Source of the DNA: Aeromonas veronii | Lineage (GTDB): Bacteria > Pseudomonadota > Gammaproteobacteria > Enterobacterales > Aeromonadaceae | Assembly (NCBI GenBank): GCA_041319085.1 | Contig: CP101033.1 | Coordinates: 1,328,501 to 1,392,500 of the forward strand | DNA: 64,000 bases | Direction of reading: 5' to 3' | Part shown: in pieces, positions 17,090 to 26,093 of the stretch | Layout: each line of letters starts with the position of its first letter | How positions within the stretch are numbered: position 1 is the stretch's first letter | Position numbers and translations under genes: made by a program | The notes under the pieces: model-generated | Seen by the model: only the letters and a program-made list of their open reading frames with translations | Told to the model about the DNA's origin: nothing | Database searches by the model: none

Positions 17090-18127
17090 ATGAAAAATGT
17101 ATTAGTAGTTATTGATGATATAACAAAGTCCGGTGGCACGGAGAGGGTCGCAACATTTATCGCGAATAGCCTCTCCAATCATCAATATAATGTCAGCATT
17201 GTTTCCTTGATGGGCAAGAATACAACTCCCTATTATTCATTGTCGGCTGATGTAAGTTATGATATATTGGATGGGGCTTCACTGATAAATCTGGCGCGTG
17301 CATTGTATCAGCATAAAAACGATACCATTATATCCGTCTCTATGGGCAGATTGTCGTTCAAGCTGTCACTGCTACATGCACTGTTGAGATTAAAAGGGAA
17401 GCTTATCTTAAGTGAACATATTGCCTATGAGACCTCACCCTGGTGGATTCGTGCTTTAAAACGATTAAGCTATCATCTTGCGGATGAGTTGGTGTTATTG
17501 ACACAACATGATCAATCCATTCTCGATGGAAAGGTCAAAGCCAATGTGAGTGTTATTTCCAACGCCAGTGCATTTCCGGTGCAAGGTGCAGATAGCCTGG
17601 CACAAAAGAAAAAAGTCGTCCTGGCGGTTGGTCGTCTCACCTATCAAAAAGCATTTGATCGTTTATTGCATATCTGGTCTGCTATCGACGATAAAAAGGG
17701 GTGGGAGCTGCGTATCATCGGAGATGGAGAGGATCGCGACAAGTTGCAAAAGATTGTCGATGATCATGCGCTTGCTGACACAGCTTCATTGCTCCCCGCG
17801 GCCAAGAACATTGACATTGAGTATGCCAATGCGAGCATTCTGGCGATGACCTCCCATTATGAAGGTCTTCCTCTGGTATTGATAGAATCGAAGTCTTTTG
17901 GATTGCCGGCGATTGCATTTGATTGCAAAACCGGGCCAAGAGAAATTATCAGCGAAGGTGTTGATGGATTCCTGGTATTGGATGGTGACATGGAGGCATA
18001 CAAGGACAAGTTGGTCTATTTAATGAACTCGGATGATGCACGAAGAAACATGCAGATCGCAACCTTGTCTGCAGCAGAACGCTATTCACCCGAGATCATT
18101 GTCAAACAGTGGATGAGGTTGATATAA
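17090..18127 (+). CDS. family 4 glycosyltransferase
   Basis: A 345-residue GT-B retaining glycosyltransferase. The N-terminus VVIDDITKSGGTERVATFIANSL is the acceptor-side Rossmann start, and AVGRLTYQKAFDRLLHIW and TSHYEGLPLVLIESKSFGLP with the following DCKTGPREII are the donor-side GT4 motifs (EGLP...E). ATG directly abuts the wzy stop and the next gene starts right after its own stop, so the three are a tight unit. The sugar transferred is not predictable. Confidence 0.85.
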   Translation: MKNVLVVIDDITKSGGTERVATFIANSLSNHQYNVSIVSLMGKNTTPYYSLSADVSYDILDGASLINLARALYQHKNDTIISVSMGRLSFKLSLLHALLRLKGKLILSEHIAYETSPWWIRALKRLSYHLADELVLLTQHDQSILDGKVKANVSVISNASAFPVQGADSLAQKKKVVLAVGRLTYQKAFDRLLHIWSAIDDKKGWELRIIGDGEDRDKLQKIVDDHALADTASLLPAAKNIDIEYANASILAMTSHYEGLPLVLIESKSFGLPAIAFDCKTGPREIISEGVDGFLVLDGDMEAYKDKLVYLMNSDDARRNMQIATLSAAERYSPEIIVKQWMRLI

Positions 18128-18877
18128 ATGGCATTTGAATCAGTGTCTATTATCATGCCCGCATATAATTCAGCAAGATATATACGGCATAGTATTGAAT
18201 CTGTATTGTCCCAATCATTTGGTGATTGGCGCCTCTATATTGTTGATGATGCATCAACAGATGACACAGCGAATGTTGTGGCAGATATTCATGATGATAG
18301 AATCGAATATATTCTGCTCAAGGATAATGGTGGTGTAGCCAATGCCCGCAATGTCGGCATTCAATCTGCCAAGGGCAAGTATATTGCTTTTCTGGATAGT
18401 GATGATCTCTGGGAAGCGAACAAACTGGAAAAACAAATATCTTTGCTGGAGCAAGGGTATGCTGTGGTGTGTGGCAACTACTCTACTTTTCTGTCTGATG
18501 ACATTGAATGCCTAGTTTCAGTGCGGACCAGTCAGATGGAGTTCAGCTATGGGGATATGCTTAACAGCAACCGGATAGGAAATCTGACAGGAATATATAA
18601 CCGCGACCTGCTTGGGACATTTTATCAGGAGTGCTGTGGGCATGAAGATTACTTGATGTGGCTTGCAATAATGAAGGTTGCAAAAAAGGCTGCCTGCGTT
18701 CAAGACATCGTTGCTCGTTATAGATTGAGTTCAAACTCATTATCTGCAAATAAATTGATCGCTGCTAAATGGCAGTGGCATATTTATCGCCACAAGTTGT
18801 TGTTAAGTTTGCCAGATAGTTTGTATCATTGGCTCAGCTATGTCGTCATCGCGTTGAAAAAACGAATTCGCGAGTAG
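18128..18877 (+). CDS. family 2 glycosyltransferase
   Basis: A 249-residue GT2 enzyme. SVSIIMPAYNSARYIRHSIESVL opens the fold, VDDASTDDT is the nucleotide-binding motif and FLDSDD the metal-binding motif; GHEDYLMWL near the middle is the usual acidic catalytic ED pair. It is shorter than the first GT2 (595-1533) and not closely similar to it. It directly follows the GT4 gene, so it likely builds the same repeat unit. Confidence 0.86.
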   Translation: MAFESVSIIMPAYNSARYIRHSIESVLSQSFGDWRLYIVDDASTDDTANVVADIHDDRIEYILLKDNGGVANARNVGIQSAKGKYIAFLDSDDLWEANKLEKQISLLEQGYAVVCGNYSTFLSDDIECLVSVRTSQMEFSYGDMLNSNRIGNLTGIYNRDLLGTFYQECCGHEDYLMWLAIMKVAKKAACVQDIVARYRLSSNSLSANKLIAAKWQWHIYRHKLLLSLPDSLYHWLSYVVIALKKRIRE

Positions 18878-18930
18878 AATTAGAAAGTTATATATTTATT
18901 TGACATTTATTTCGATCTCTGGGGGTAACT

Positions 18931-20202
18931 TTGTCCTTTCAACGCCGTCACTCACGCTGGTATGAGCGTGTCTTATTTAGCACTCCTGCCCTCTTCATCT
19001 TCGGGGCCTTGCTGGCTGTCTGCTTGCCTGCCATCGAACGTTGGGGCTGGATGTTTTGGACCAATGTCGATGCTGTCAGGACCCATACCCTGAGCGGTGC
19101 CTTTTTGGCTTTTCTGCTGACCGGGATCGTGCTGCACCGCTTCCTGCGCTACCCGGGGGCCAGTCCGGTTGCCTATATGATCCCCACGGTGACCACCCTC
19201 TATGGTGCTCTGGTCGGGCTTCTCTTCTTTCTGCGTCTGCCTTACAGTCGCCAGGTATTGTTTGAGTCGTATCTGGTGGCGCTGCTCTGCTGCTGGCTGG
19301 CCTACTTTATCGGCCGCCGTTATCGCACCCCCAAATATGCCTTGCTGCCTTTTGGCGATTATCAAGCTCTGACACAGCACGCCAACGTACAGTGGCGTCT
19401 GCTCGACAAACCCGATCTCGGTGCCGTGCGCTTTGACGCCGTGGTGGCAGATCTTCGTGATGAGAAGCTGGCAGGGGAGTGGGAGCGTTTCTTGGCGCGC
19501 TGTGCCCTAGCCCATATCCCCGTCTATCACATCAAGCAGATCAGCGAGAGCCTGACCGGGCGAGTTAAAATCGATCATCTTCACGAGAACCAGCTTGGTT
19601 CGCTGCTGCCCTCTCCTGTATTTGCTTTCTTTAAGCGAGGCTTGGATATATTGGCCGCTTTGATCGCAATCCCGCTGTTCTCCCCCTTGATGTTGGTGAC
19701 TGCTATTTTTATCAAGCTGGAGAGCCCGGGCCCCGTGATGTTTCTGCAAAACCGGGTGGGCAAGGGCAACAAGGATTTTTGCATCTACAAGTTTCGCAGC
19801 ATGTGCAAGGATTCGGAGAAGGGGGGGGCCCAGTTTGCCCGGGATGGCGACATGCGCGTCACCCGGGTGGGCAAGGTGATCCGCAAGCTGCGCATTGATG
19901 AGCTGCCGCAGTTTTTCAACGTTCTTAAAGGGGACATGAGCCTGATAGGGCCGAGACCGGAACAGCGCACTTTCGTCGATCAGTTCGAGCGGGAGATCCC
20001 TTTCTATATGTATCGTCATATCGTGCGCCCTGGTATCAGTGGCTGGGCGCAGGTGGTGCATGGTTATGCCGCCGATGCCGATGATACCCGCATCAAGATT
20101 GAGCACGATTTTTACTACATCAAGCACTTCTCCCTCTGGCTAGATGTGCTGATCGTCTTTAAAACCATTAGGACAATTCTCACCGGGTTTGGTGCTCGTT
20201 AA
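18931..20202 (+). CDS. undecaprenyl-phosphate sugar-1-phosphate transferase (WbaP/WcaJ-like)
   Basis: A 423-residue polyprenyl-phosphate sugar-phosphotransferase that starts the repeat unit on the lipid carrier. Four hydrophobic segments fill about residues 15-130, followed by a cytoplasmic linker and, from about residue 225, the bacterial sugar transferase domain (FKRGLDILAALIAIPLFSPLM, YKFRSMCKDSE, RIDELPQFFNVLKGDMSLIGPRPE). TTG 18931 is the start, with gggggt 6 bp upstream. Composition is GC-rich again, so it probably belongs to the stable 3' part of the locus along with rmlDAC and wzz. Confidence 0.88.
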   Translation: MSFQRRHSRWYERVLFSTPALFIFGALLAVCLPAIERWGWMFWTNVDAVRTHTLSGAFLAFLLTGIVLHRFLRYPGASPVAYMIPTVTTLYGALVGLLFFLRLPYSRQVLFESYLVALLCCWLAYFIGRRYRTPKYALLPFGDYQALTQHANVQWRLLDKPDLGAVRFDAVVADLRDEKLAGEWERFLARCALAHIPVYHIKQISESLTGRVKIDHLHENQLGSLLPSPVFAFFKRGLDILAALIAIPLFSPLMLVTAIFIKLESPGPVMFLQNRVGKGNKDFCIYKFRSMCKDSEKGGAQFARDGDMRVTRVGKVIRKLRIDELPQFFNVLKGDMSLIGPRPEQRTFVDQFEREIPFYMYRHIVRPGISGWAQVVHGYAADADDTRIKIEHDFYYIKHFSLWLDVLIVFKTIRTILTGFGAR

Positions 20203-21087
20203 GTGAGTATTGTCTTTCTTGGCGCGGGGCAATTGGCTCGCGCCTTGTCATTGGTAAGTCACCACTCTTCCCCCTGTATTTCTCTGCCAAGAGCCTATTA
20301 TCCACTGGCTCATGACGATTTATTACGGGGGGCCTTATCGCGTTATCGTCCTGATATCATCTTCAACGCCGTAGCCTATACCGATGTCGCAGGTGCTGAA
20401 CAAGAGCCTGAACTGGCAATGGCGGTTAATTGCGATAGTGTCGCGCGGCTAGCAGAATTGGCCAAGCAGCATAATGCCTTGCTGGTCCATTTTTCGACGG
20501 ATTATGTCTTCGATGGTGCAGGTGAGCGCCCTTGGCGGGAATCTGATAAGCCTGCACCGCTCAACGTCTATGGTAAGAGCAAGCTGGCGGGCGAGCAGGC
20601 TATTTTGGCCAGCGGTTGTCGCCATTTGATCATTCGCACCAGCTGGCTGCATAGCCCTTGGCGCAATAATTTCCTCAAAACCATGTTGCGTGTGGCACAA
20701 CGCCGCGATGAGTTGCGAGTGGTATGCGATCAGGTTGGGGCTCCTACTTCGGCGGCACTGCTGGCCGATGTGACAATAAAGGCTATCGCGCGCGTATTGG
20801 AAGACCCAGCGTTGGGGGGACTCTATCATGTGGCGGCGTCTGGCGCTGTCAGCTGGTATGATTACGCCCGCTTTATATTTAATGAGGCGTATGCGCTCGG
20901 CCTGATAGATAAATTGCCGCTGCTTAAGCCTATTACCAGTGCAGATTATGGCGGTGTGGTCACGCGCCCGCTTAATTCTCGCCTCGAAACCAGCAAATTC
21001 CAACGCACCTTTGATCTGGTGCTGCCGGACTGGACTGTCGGTGTAGAGCGGACGTTGGTTGAGATCCTGGCGGCTGGTGATTCGTGA
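20203..21087 (+). CDS. rmlD: dTDP-4-dehydrorhamnose reductase
   Basis: A 294-residue RmlD: the last step to dTDP-L-rhamnose. The nucleotide-binding start MSIVFLGAGQLARAL is followed by FSTDYVFDG, the YGKSKLAGE active site (Tyr-x3-Lys) and RTSWL. GTG 20203 follows the previous stop without a gap. The C-terminus and stop run straight into a heptamer repeat: gattcg before TGA and gattgg after it are part of the same pattern, so the native 3' end may have been altered. Confidence 0.88.
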   Translation: MSIVFLGAGQLARALSLVSHHSSPCISLPRAYYPLAHDDLLRGALSRYRPDIIFNAVAYTDVAGAEQEPELAMAVNCDSVARLAELAKQHNALLVHFSTDYVFDGAGERPWRESDKPAPLNVYGKSKLAGEQAILASGCRHLIIRTSWLHSPWRNNFLKTMLRVAQRRDELRVVCDQVGAPTSAALLADVTIKAIARVLEDPALGGLYHVAASGAVSWYDYARFIFNEAYALGLIDKLPLLKPITSADYGGVVTRPLNSRLETSKFQRTFDLVLPDWTVGVERTLVEILAAGDS

Positions 21088-21205
21088 TTGGTGGATCGTG
21101 ACTGGTGACTGGTGACTCGGGATTTGTTGAGCTGTCCCGAATCCCGAATCCCGAATCCCGAATCCCGAATCCCGAATCCCGAATCCCAAATCCCAAATCC
21201 CGACC
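21083..21205. repeat. heptamer tandem repeat block (GTGACTG and CCCGAAT units)
   Basis: Directly at and after the rmlD stop are three gtgact(g/c) heptamers (about 21098-21119). Then, at 21136-21198, there are seven perfect cccgaat units and two cccaaat units, followed by a final cccgacc. The block ends just before the ribosome site of the four-helix-bundle gene. A related block lies at 46199-46295, and a degenerate one inside the start of rmlA (21594-21632). Confidence 0.95.
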
Positions 21206-21221
21206 AAGGAAGGTCTGAACG

Positions 21222-21580
21222 ATGAAAACCCATAAACAACTCGATGTGTGGCAGCAAGAGCCATGGTGTTGGTCAAAATGGTCTATGACATCACAGCCAG
21301 CTTTCCTCGTGAAGAGATGTTTGGGCTCACTAGCCAGATGCGCCGTGCAGCAGTTTCTATTCCATCCAATATTGCTGAAGGTTGCGCTCGTAGCTCAGCA
21401 AAAGAGTACCTGCATTTTGTCGTAATCAGTCGTGGGTCGTTATCTGAACTGGATACACAGATCGACATTGCCATCATGCTAGGTTACTGCGATCAAACAA
21501 GCTCAATCGTCATGCAAGTTCAACGAGTGGGCGCACTTGTTGGTGGGTTGCATAAACGTTTAAGAGAACAGATTAAATGA
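21222..21580 (+). pseudogene. four-helix-bundle protein (S23/bAvd-like), frameshifted
   Basis: ATG 21222 has a strong AAGGAAGG site and begins [11 protein letters not shown]. The frame then breaks near 21254-21258 and the rest continues in another frame as [37 protein letters not shown] and [17 protein letters not shown] to the stop at 21580. This is the family of 23S rRNA intervening-sequence proteins, the same fold as Avd of diversity-generating retroelements; about 118 residues is the normal length. A one- or two-base indel has broken it, unless it is a sequencing error. It is boxed in by heptamer repeats and sits between rmlD and rmlA. Its stop overlaps the rmlA start (ATGA). Function of this family is unknown. 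Confidence 0.8.
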
Positions 21581-22515
21581 AGATCTGTAGCAGCGAATTC
21601 CGAATCCCATATCCCGACTCCCGAGTTACTCGAAAGGGCATCATTCTGGCCGGAGGCTCTGGTACCCGTCTCTATCCGGTTACCATGGTGGTGAGCAAGC
21701 AGTTGCTGCCCATTTATGACAAGCCGATGATCTACTACCCACTCAGTACTCTGATGCTGGCCGGTATTCGCGATATTTTGATCATCAGCACGTCGCAAGA
21801 TACCCCCCGTTTTGAGCAATTGTTGGGGGATGGCAGCCAGTGGGGCCTGAACTTGCAATACAAGGTACAGCCAAGCCCGGACGGGTTGGCACAAGCCTTT
21901 ATTTTGGGTGAAGAGTTTATCGGTTCAGACCCCTGCGCGTTGGTGCTGGGTGACAACATCTTCTACGGCCACGGTCTGCAGAAACAGCTGGAGGCGGCAG
22001 CGGCCAAAGAGAGCGGTGCTACCGTCTTTGCCTACCACGTGCATGATCCGGAACGTTATGGGGTGGTGGAATTTGATAAAGAGGGAACCGCTATCTCTCT
22101 GGAAGAGAAGCCACTGGAGCCCAAGAGCAATTATGCAGTGACGGGCCTCTATTTCTATGACAACAGCGTGGTAGAGATCGCCAAGAGCCTGAAGCCATCG
22201 TCGCGTGGTGAGCTGGAAATAACGGATCTCAGCAATCACTACCTTGCCGCAGGGCAATTGACCGTTGCCATGATGGGGCGTGGTTATGCGTGGCTGGATA
22301 CTGGTACCCATGAAAGCCTGATTGAAGCGAGCAACTTTATTCAGACCATCGAAAAGCGTCAGGGATTAAAGATTGCGTGTCCAGAGGAGATCGCCTTTCG
22401 CAAGGGATTTATCGATGCCGACCAGTTGCGATCGCTTGCTAACCCACTAGCAAAAAATGGATATGGTCAATATCTGCTTCGGTTACTCGTCACGCAACCG
22501 GATCGGGATGTGTAA
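21577..22515 (+). CDS. rmlA: glucose-1-phosphate thymidylyltransferase with a replaced N-terminus
   Basis: A 312-residue RmlA: makes dTDP-glucose, the first step to dTDP-rhamnose. The catalytic domain [37 protein letters not shown] and [11 protein letters not shown] is intact. Relatives start [11 protein letters not shown]; here the codon before TRKG is GTT, and no other start codon lies close by. Translation must begin at ATG 21577, adding about 16 residues ([16 protein letters not shown]) that are encoded by degenerate heptamer repeat. Start and stop of the two genes overlap (ATGA), so translation may be coupled to the broken upstream gene. Confidence 0.87.
   Translation: MKICSSEFRIPYPDSRVTRKGIILAGGSGTRLYPVTMVVSKQLLPIYDKPMIYYPLSTLMLAGIRDILIISTSQDTPRFEQLLGDGSQWGLNLQYKVQPSPDGLAQAFILGEEFIGSDPCALVLGDNIFYGHGLQKQLEAAAAKESGATVFAYHVHDPERYGVVEFDKEGTAISLEEKPLEPKSNYAVTGLYFYDNSVVEIAKSLKPSSRGELEITDLSNHYLAAGQLTVAMMGRGYAWLDTGTHESLIEASNFIQTIEKRQGLKIACPEEIAFRKGFIDADQLRSLANPLAKNGYGQYLLRLLVTQPDRDV
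21594..21632. repeat. degenerate heptamer repeat inside the rmlA start
   Basis: Units cgaattc, cgaatcc, catatcc, cgactcc and cgagtta follow each other with a 7-bp period and resemble the cccgaat repeats upstream of the four-helix-bundle gene. They encode the extra N-terminal residues of RmlA. Because 7 is not a multiple of 3, gain or loss of a unit would shift the frame. Confidence 0.75.
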
Positions 22516-22643
22516 CCTGCAGCGGATTTGCGAGTAGGCGGGGGGCAAGCTACAGCGCTGGCACGCTATTGTGTTGCCAAGCTATTGTTCGGCCAAACAA
22601 TACGTCAGCCAGCAGTTAGCTGATTTTTTGCAGGGATTGATCA

Positions 22644-23201
22644 ATGCAATATAGTACTACCTCGTTGGCGGGGGTGATGATCCTGACGCCGACCACCTTT
22701 TCTGATCATCGCGGCCAATTTCGTGAGTGTTTTCGCCAAACAGAGTTTGAACAGCACTGTGGTTATTATCCGCTGGTGCAAGATAATCTGAGTCGCTCGG
22801 TTGGGGGGACGTTACGCGGCTTGCATTACCAACGCAGTCGGCCACAGGGTAAACTGGTGCAGGTTATCAGCGGGACCATTTTTGATGTGGCGGTTGATAT
22901 TCGACCCGCGTCGCCCACGTACGGGCAATGGCTGGGTTATCGATTAAATGCCGAACTCGGCGAACTTATCTGGATCCCGCCTGGTTTTGCGCATGGCTTT
23001 TATGTGCTAAGTGACAGCGCGGATGTTTTTTACAGATGCAGCGATTATTATCTTCCCGGTGATGAAGCATCTATTCATTGGGATAGCCCCACGCTGGCGA
23101 TAGATTGGCCATTATCTGAGCGATGGCCATTATCATTGTCTGATAAAGATCGTGTAGCGCCCTGCTTTGCAGGCGACCTTTCACTGCGTTCGTCAAGATA
23201 A
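22644..23201 (+). CDS. rmlC: dTDP-4-dehydrorhamnose 3,5-epimerase
   Basis: A 185-residue cupin epimerase. TFSDHRGQFRECF, QDNLSRSVGGTLRGLHYQ (catalytic His in RGLHYQ) and the WIPPGFAHGFYVL block are diagnostic. Length matches the family. The 128 bp between rmlA and rmlC contain no gene or clear repeat. rmlB, the dehydratase between RmlA and RmlC in the pathway, is not in the window and must be supplied elsewhere. Confidence 0.9.
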   Translation: MQYSTTSLAGVMILTPTTFSDHRGQFRECFRQTEFEQHCGYYPLVQDNLSRSVGGTLRGLHYQRSRPQGKLVQVISGTIFDVAVDIRPASPTYGQWLGYRLNAELGELIWIPPGFAHGFYVLSDSADVFYRCSDYYLPGDEASIHWDSPTLAIDWPLSERWPLSLSDKDRVAPCFAGDLSLRSSR

Positions 23202-23256
23202 GTTGGGCGCTGTAGTTGCGAGATATTTTTAAACCTTGATAGTCAAGAGAGAACAG

Positions 23257-24327
23257 ATGAACGAAAAAACGCCGGTTATTCCTAATCAGTGGGTACAAGC
23301 ACCAGCATCAGACGAGATCGATCTGCGTGAGTTGATTCTGGTGTTATGGCGGCAGAAGGTATTGATCCTGCTGGTCACAGTTGTATTTGCTGTTGCGGGT
23401 ATTGGCTATGCCCTGTTGGCACCCCAGGTTTGGGTCAGTCAGGCCGAGATTAAACAGCCCACCCTCAAGGAGGTGGAATCACTCGAACTCAATATCAACC
23501 AGCTGATCAATGCGCAGGTACCGGCAACAGCCTTTGCCTCCTTTGACAAGAAGGCGCTCTACGGTGATTTTGTAAATAGCTTCAACAGTTTTAATAACAA
23601 GCATCAGTTCCTGACAGAGAAAGGCTATCTGGATGTCGAAGCTGCGCAGTCAGGGATCACTGACGTGAAAGGCAAGCGGCTGCTGCTCAAGAAGATGACC
23701 GAGGGGATTAGCGCCAAAGCACTGGAAAAAGAGAGCGAAGATGTGACCCTATCCTTTGCTGCAGACACGGCGACCGAGGCGAAGCAGCGTCTGGAACAAT
23801 ATATCGATTTCATCCAGCAGCAGGAGTTGACGGCCAAGGTCAAGGAGCTCAACACCATCTGGCAGAACCGGATCAAGACGCTGCAGACCCAGTTTGAGAG
23901 CGCTAAAATCGATACCCTAAAGCAGTTGCAAGACGACATCCTGCGTACCGAATATAGCCTGCGTATCACCCAGGCGGCCGGGATCGATGCGCCGGTACAG
24001 AATCTGCAAAACCAGGGCAGCTTGGCGATTGACCTCGGTGCCCGCGCCTTGGCCGAAAAGCTCAAGATCCTTAAAGAGATCAAGAATCCCGAGTTTATGA
24101 ATCCGAGTATTGGTGCGCTGCGTCTGCAACTGAGCAGCCTCCAGGCTATCAAGACCGAGACGCTGCCATTCCAGTCCTTCGCTTACCTGGCCTCGCCGAG
24201 CGAACCCCTGAGCCGCGACAAACCCAAGCGCCCCTTGATCGTGGTATTGGCTACCCTGCTTGGTGGCATGCTGGGAGTGGGCATCGTGCTGGTGCGTCAT
24301 GCGTTTCGCAGGCCGGAACAGGTATAG
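23257..24327 (+). CDS. wzz: O-antigen chain-length determinant Wzz
   Basis: A 356-residue polysaccharide co-polymerase of the inner membrane that sets O-antigen length together with Wzy. The first membrane segment is about residues 38-58 (VLILLVTVVFAVAGIGYALL), with a long periplasmic helical part, and the second lies near the C-terminus (LIVVLATLLGGMLGVGIVLV); the Wzz Pro-rich stretch (SPSEPLSRDKPKRP) precedes it. ATG 23257 has GAGAGAA upstream; an earlier ATG at 23236 lacks one. The last 231 bp are duplicated downstream of an IS66 element. Confidence 0.9.
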   Translation: MNEKTPVIPNQWVQAPASDEIDLRELILVLWRQKVLILLVTVVFAVAGIGYALLAPQVWVSQAEIKQPTLKEVESLELNINQLINAQVPATAFASFDKKALYGDFVNSFNSFNNKHQFLTEKGYLDVEAAQSGITDVKGKRLLLKKMTEGISAKALEKESEDVTLSFAADTATEAKQRLEQYIDFIQQQELTAKVKELNTIWQNRIKTLQTQFESAKIDTLKQLQDDILRTEYSLRITQAAGIDAPVQNLQNQGSLAIDLGARALAEKLKILKEIKNPEFMNPSIGALRLQLSSLQAIKTETLPFQSFAYLASPSEPLSRDKPKRPLIVVLATLLGGMLGVGIVLVRHAFRRPEQV

Positions 24328-24559
24328 CCTGATTCATGTACAGGATCTTTAGCGGCAATCAATTGAAATAGATATGAAAAAGGCTTCGTTTGTGATCTGA
24401 TTTTATCGCCAAACAAAATCAACACGCGCGAAGCCTATGACCATTATCAATGCTAATCACTATCTGGAGCAACTCCCAGCACCGAGCAGGCGTTGCGTTC
24501 AGAGACGTTGGCAGGCATCGGCTCATCGAGCAACAGCGTCACGAGGCGTTCTCGTCGAA
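24093..24559. repeat. 467-bp direct repeat, copy A
   Basis: This segment, identical by eye to 26094-26560 (offset 2001 bp), contains the wzz 3' end, a short IS-like fragment (inverted repeat aggcttcg/cgaagcct around 24383-24434) and the start of an IS3 orfB fragment. Its right edge abuts the IS66 left terminus exactly. Confidence 0.95.
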
Positions 24560-26093
24560 GTAACTGTTCACCCGCAGGGTATTGACAGGCAAATAATGAT
24601 ACGATCGTCTCTTGATCCACATTTGCTTCTTGTTTGATCCTGCCCATCAGGCAACCTTGTCTTCATGAACAGGAACAACACGCCTCCACCAGGATTGCCG
24701 CTCACGCTGGAGCAGGCCAATGAGCTGATTTACAAGCTACTCGACCGTATTGCCGAGCTGGAGGATCGCCTTAATCAACACAGCGGCAATTCATCCAAGC
24801 CGCCATCCAGCGATGGCGCAGCGGCCCCACGCTCTGAGCGCAAACGGCCTGCTTCTGGCAAGAAGCGGGGGCACAGCCCGGCCACAAGGGGAGCCGGCGC
24901 GAACTGCATCCCCATGATGCCCGGCTGACGACAACGGCTCACTATCCGGCGTCGGAGTGCCTCTGTTGCGGTGGCAACGTCTTGCCTCATGCCAAACCCT
25001 ACCGCGTGCATCAGGTGTTTGAACTGCCCGAGGTAAGCTACTTCGTCACTGAGCATCGGCTGTTTCGGGGCACCTGCACTCACTGCGTGACCAGTGCCCA
25101 GGCTGAGCTGCCCGAGACGATCAGCAGCTGCCAGATGGGCACCCATTTACTCAGTTACATTGCCCTGCAAAGTGGCCAGTTCCATCAGAGCATCAGCCAG
25201 ATACAGCAGCAGCTTAAACAGCACTTCGGCCTGACCTTCAGTCGCGGTGCCATCAGCGAGGCGCAGGGCCGGGTGAGCGCCATGCTCACCCCCACGCACC
25301 AGGCCATCAAGCGGCAGGTGCAGTCGGCAAGCCATATCCATGCCGATGAGACCCGGCACCAGCGCGGTGGCGAGCGGCGCTGGATGTGGTTGGCGCTGAG
25401 CAAGATTGCGGTCTGCTTCATGACCGCCTACGGGCGTGGTCAGGATGCCGCCAAGCGGTTGCTGGGTTCTGAACTCGATGGCGTGTTGGTGACAGATCAG
25501 TACGCCGGTTACCGCTTCATCGATGCCAGTCAGCGTCAGCTGTGCTGGGCCCATGTGGCGCGCAATGTGGCCGCAATAGCCGATAGCAGTGATGACGTTA
25601 ATCAGCTAATCGGAGCCCGCCTGGTCCTGCTGGCAGACAGCGTGTTCAGGGCCAGGCACCGATGGGAAAACGGTCTGCTGAGCAAAGAGCGTTATCTGCG
25701 AAGGCTCAGGCGATACAGGCAAAACTGGCGCAAGCGGTTGGAATTGGGAGCGTTATGGTGCACCAAGCGTTACCGTGGGCGCTGTGAACTCTTGCTCCGG
25801 GATGACGAGATGCTGTGGCGGTTCATGAACGATGATGAGCTCGCCTTGACTAACAACGAGGCGGAGCGAGCCCTGCGCGGTTATGTGCTGTGGCGTAAGG
25901 GAAGCTTTGGCGTTTGGTCTCATCGAGGGGAACAATTTCGCCAGCGCATCCTGTCATTGGTGGAGACCGCCAAAAAACTGGGTCGTTGTCCTCAGGAGTG
26001 GTTGCGAGCAGTTGTTCGTGCTTGCATCGAGAAAACAGATTACCCCATTCCTGTCGAATTGTGTGTGTCAAGCCCCTGTCGGTGAACGCTTAC
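24560..26093 (+). mobile_element. IS66-family element (1534 bp)
   Basis: The left end begins gtaactgttcacccgcaggg at 24560; the right end, read inward from 26093, is gtaagcgttcaccgacaggg. Both begin GTAA, as in the IS66 family, and match at most positions over 27 bp. It carries only a tnpC-type gene, as in the smaller ISBst12-like members. The usual 8-bp target duplication is absent; instead a 467-bp direct repeat borders both ends. Confidence 0.88.
24665..26085 (+). pseudogene. IS66-family transposase (tnpC), frameshifted
   Basis: The first frame gives LEQANELIYKLLDRIAELEDRLNQ, then NSSKPPSSDG, the leucine-zipper-like N-terminus of IS66 TnpC, and breaks near 24890 at caaggggagcc. The rest continues in another frame through a Cys-rich zinc-binding part (CLCCGG), the catalytic domain (HADETR, VTDQYAGYR, CWAHVARN) and TNNEAERALRGYVLWRKGSFG near the end. 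A single-base change in the G run would restore it. The protein is about 470 residues when joined. Confidence 0.85.

Noticed and set aside
21136..21205. The heptamer array as a CRISPR array
   Set aside because: Units are 7 bp without spacers, and no cas genes are in the window. It is a simple tandem repeat.
21222..21580. A diversity-generating retroelement based on the Avd-like fold
   Set aside because: There is no reverse transcriptase, template/variable repeat pair or target gene nearby. Only the four-helix-bundle fold is shared.
24383..24434. The aggcttcg/cgaagcct inverted repeat after wzz as its terminator
   Set aside because: The arms are about 35 bp apart with no T run, and the following atgaccattatcaatgctaa looks like an IS fragment. 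It is more likely part of an element end.
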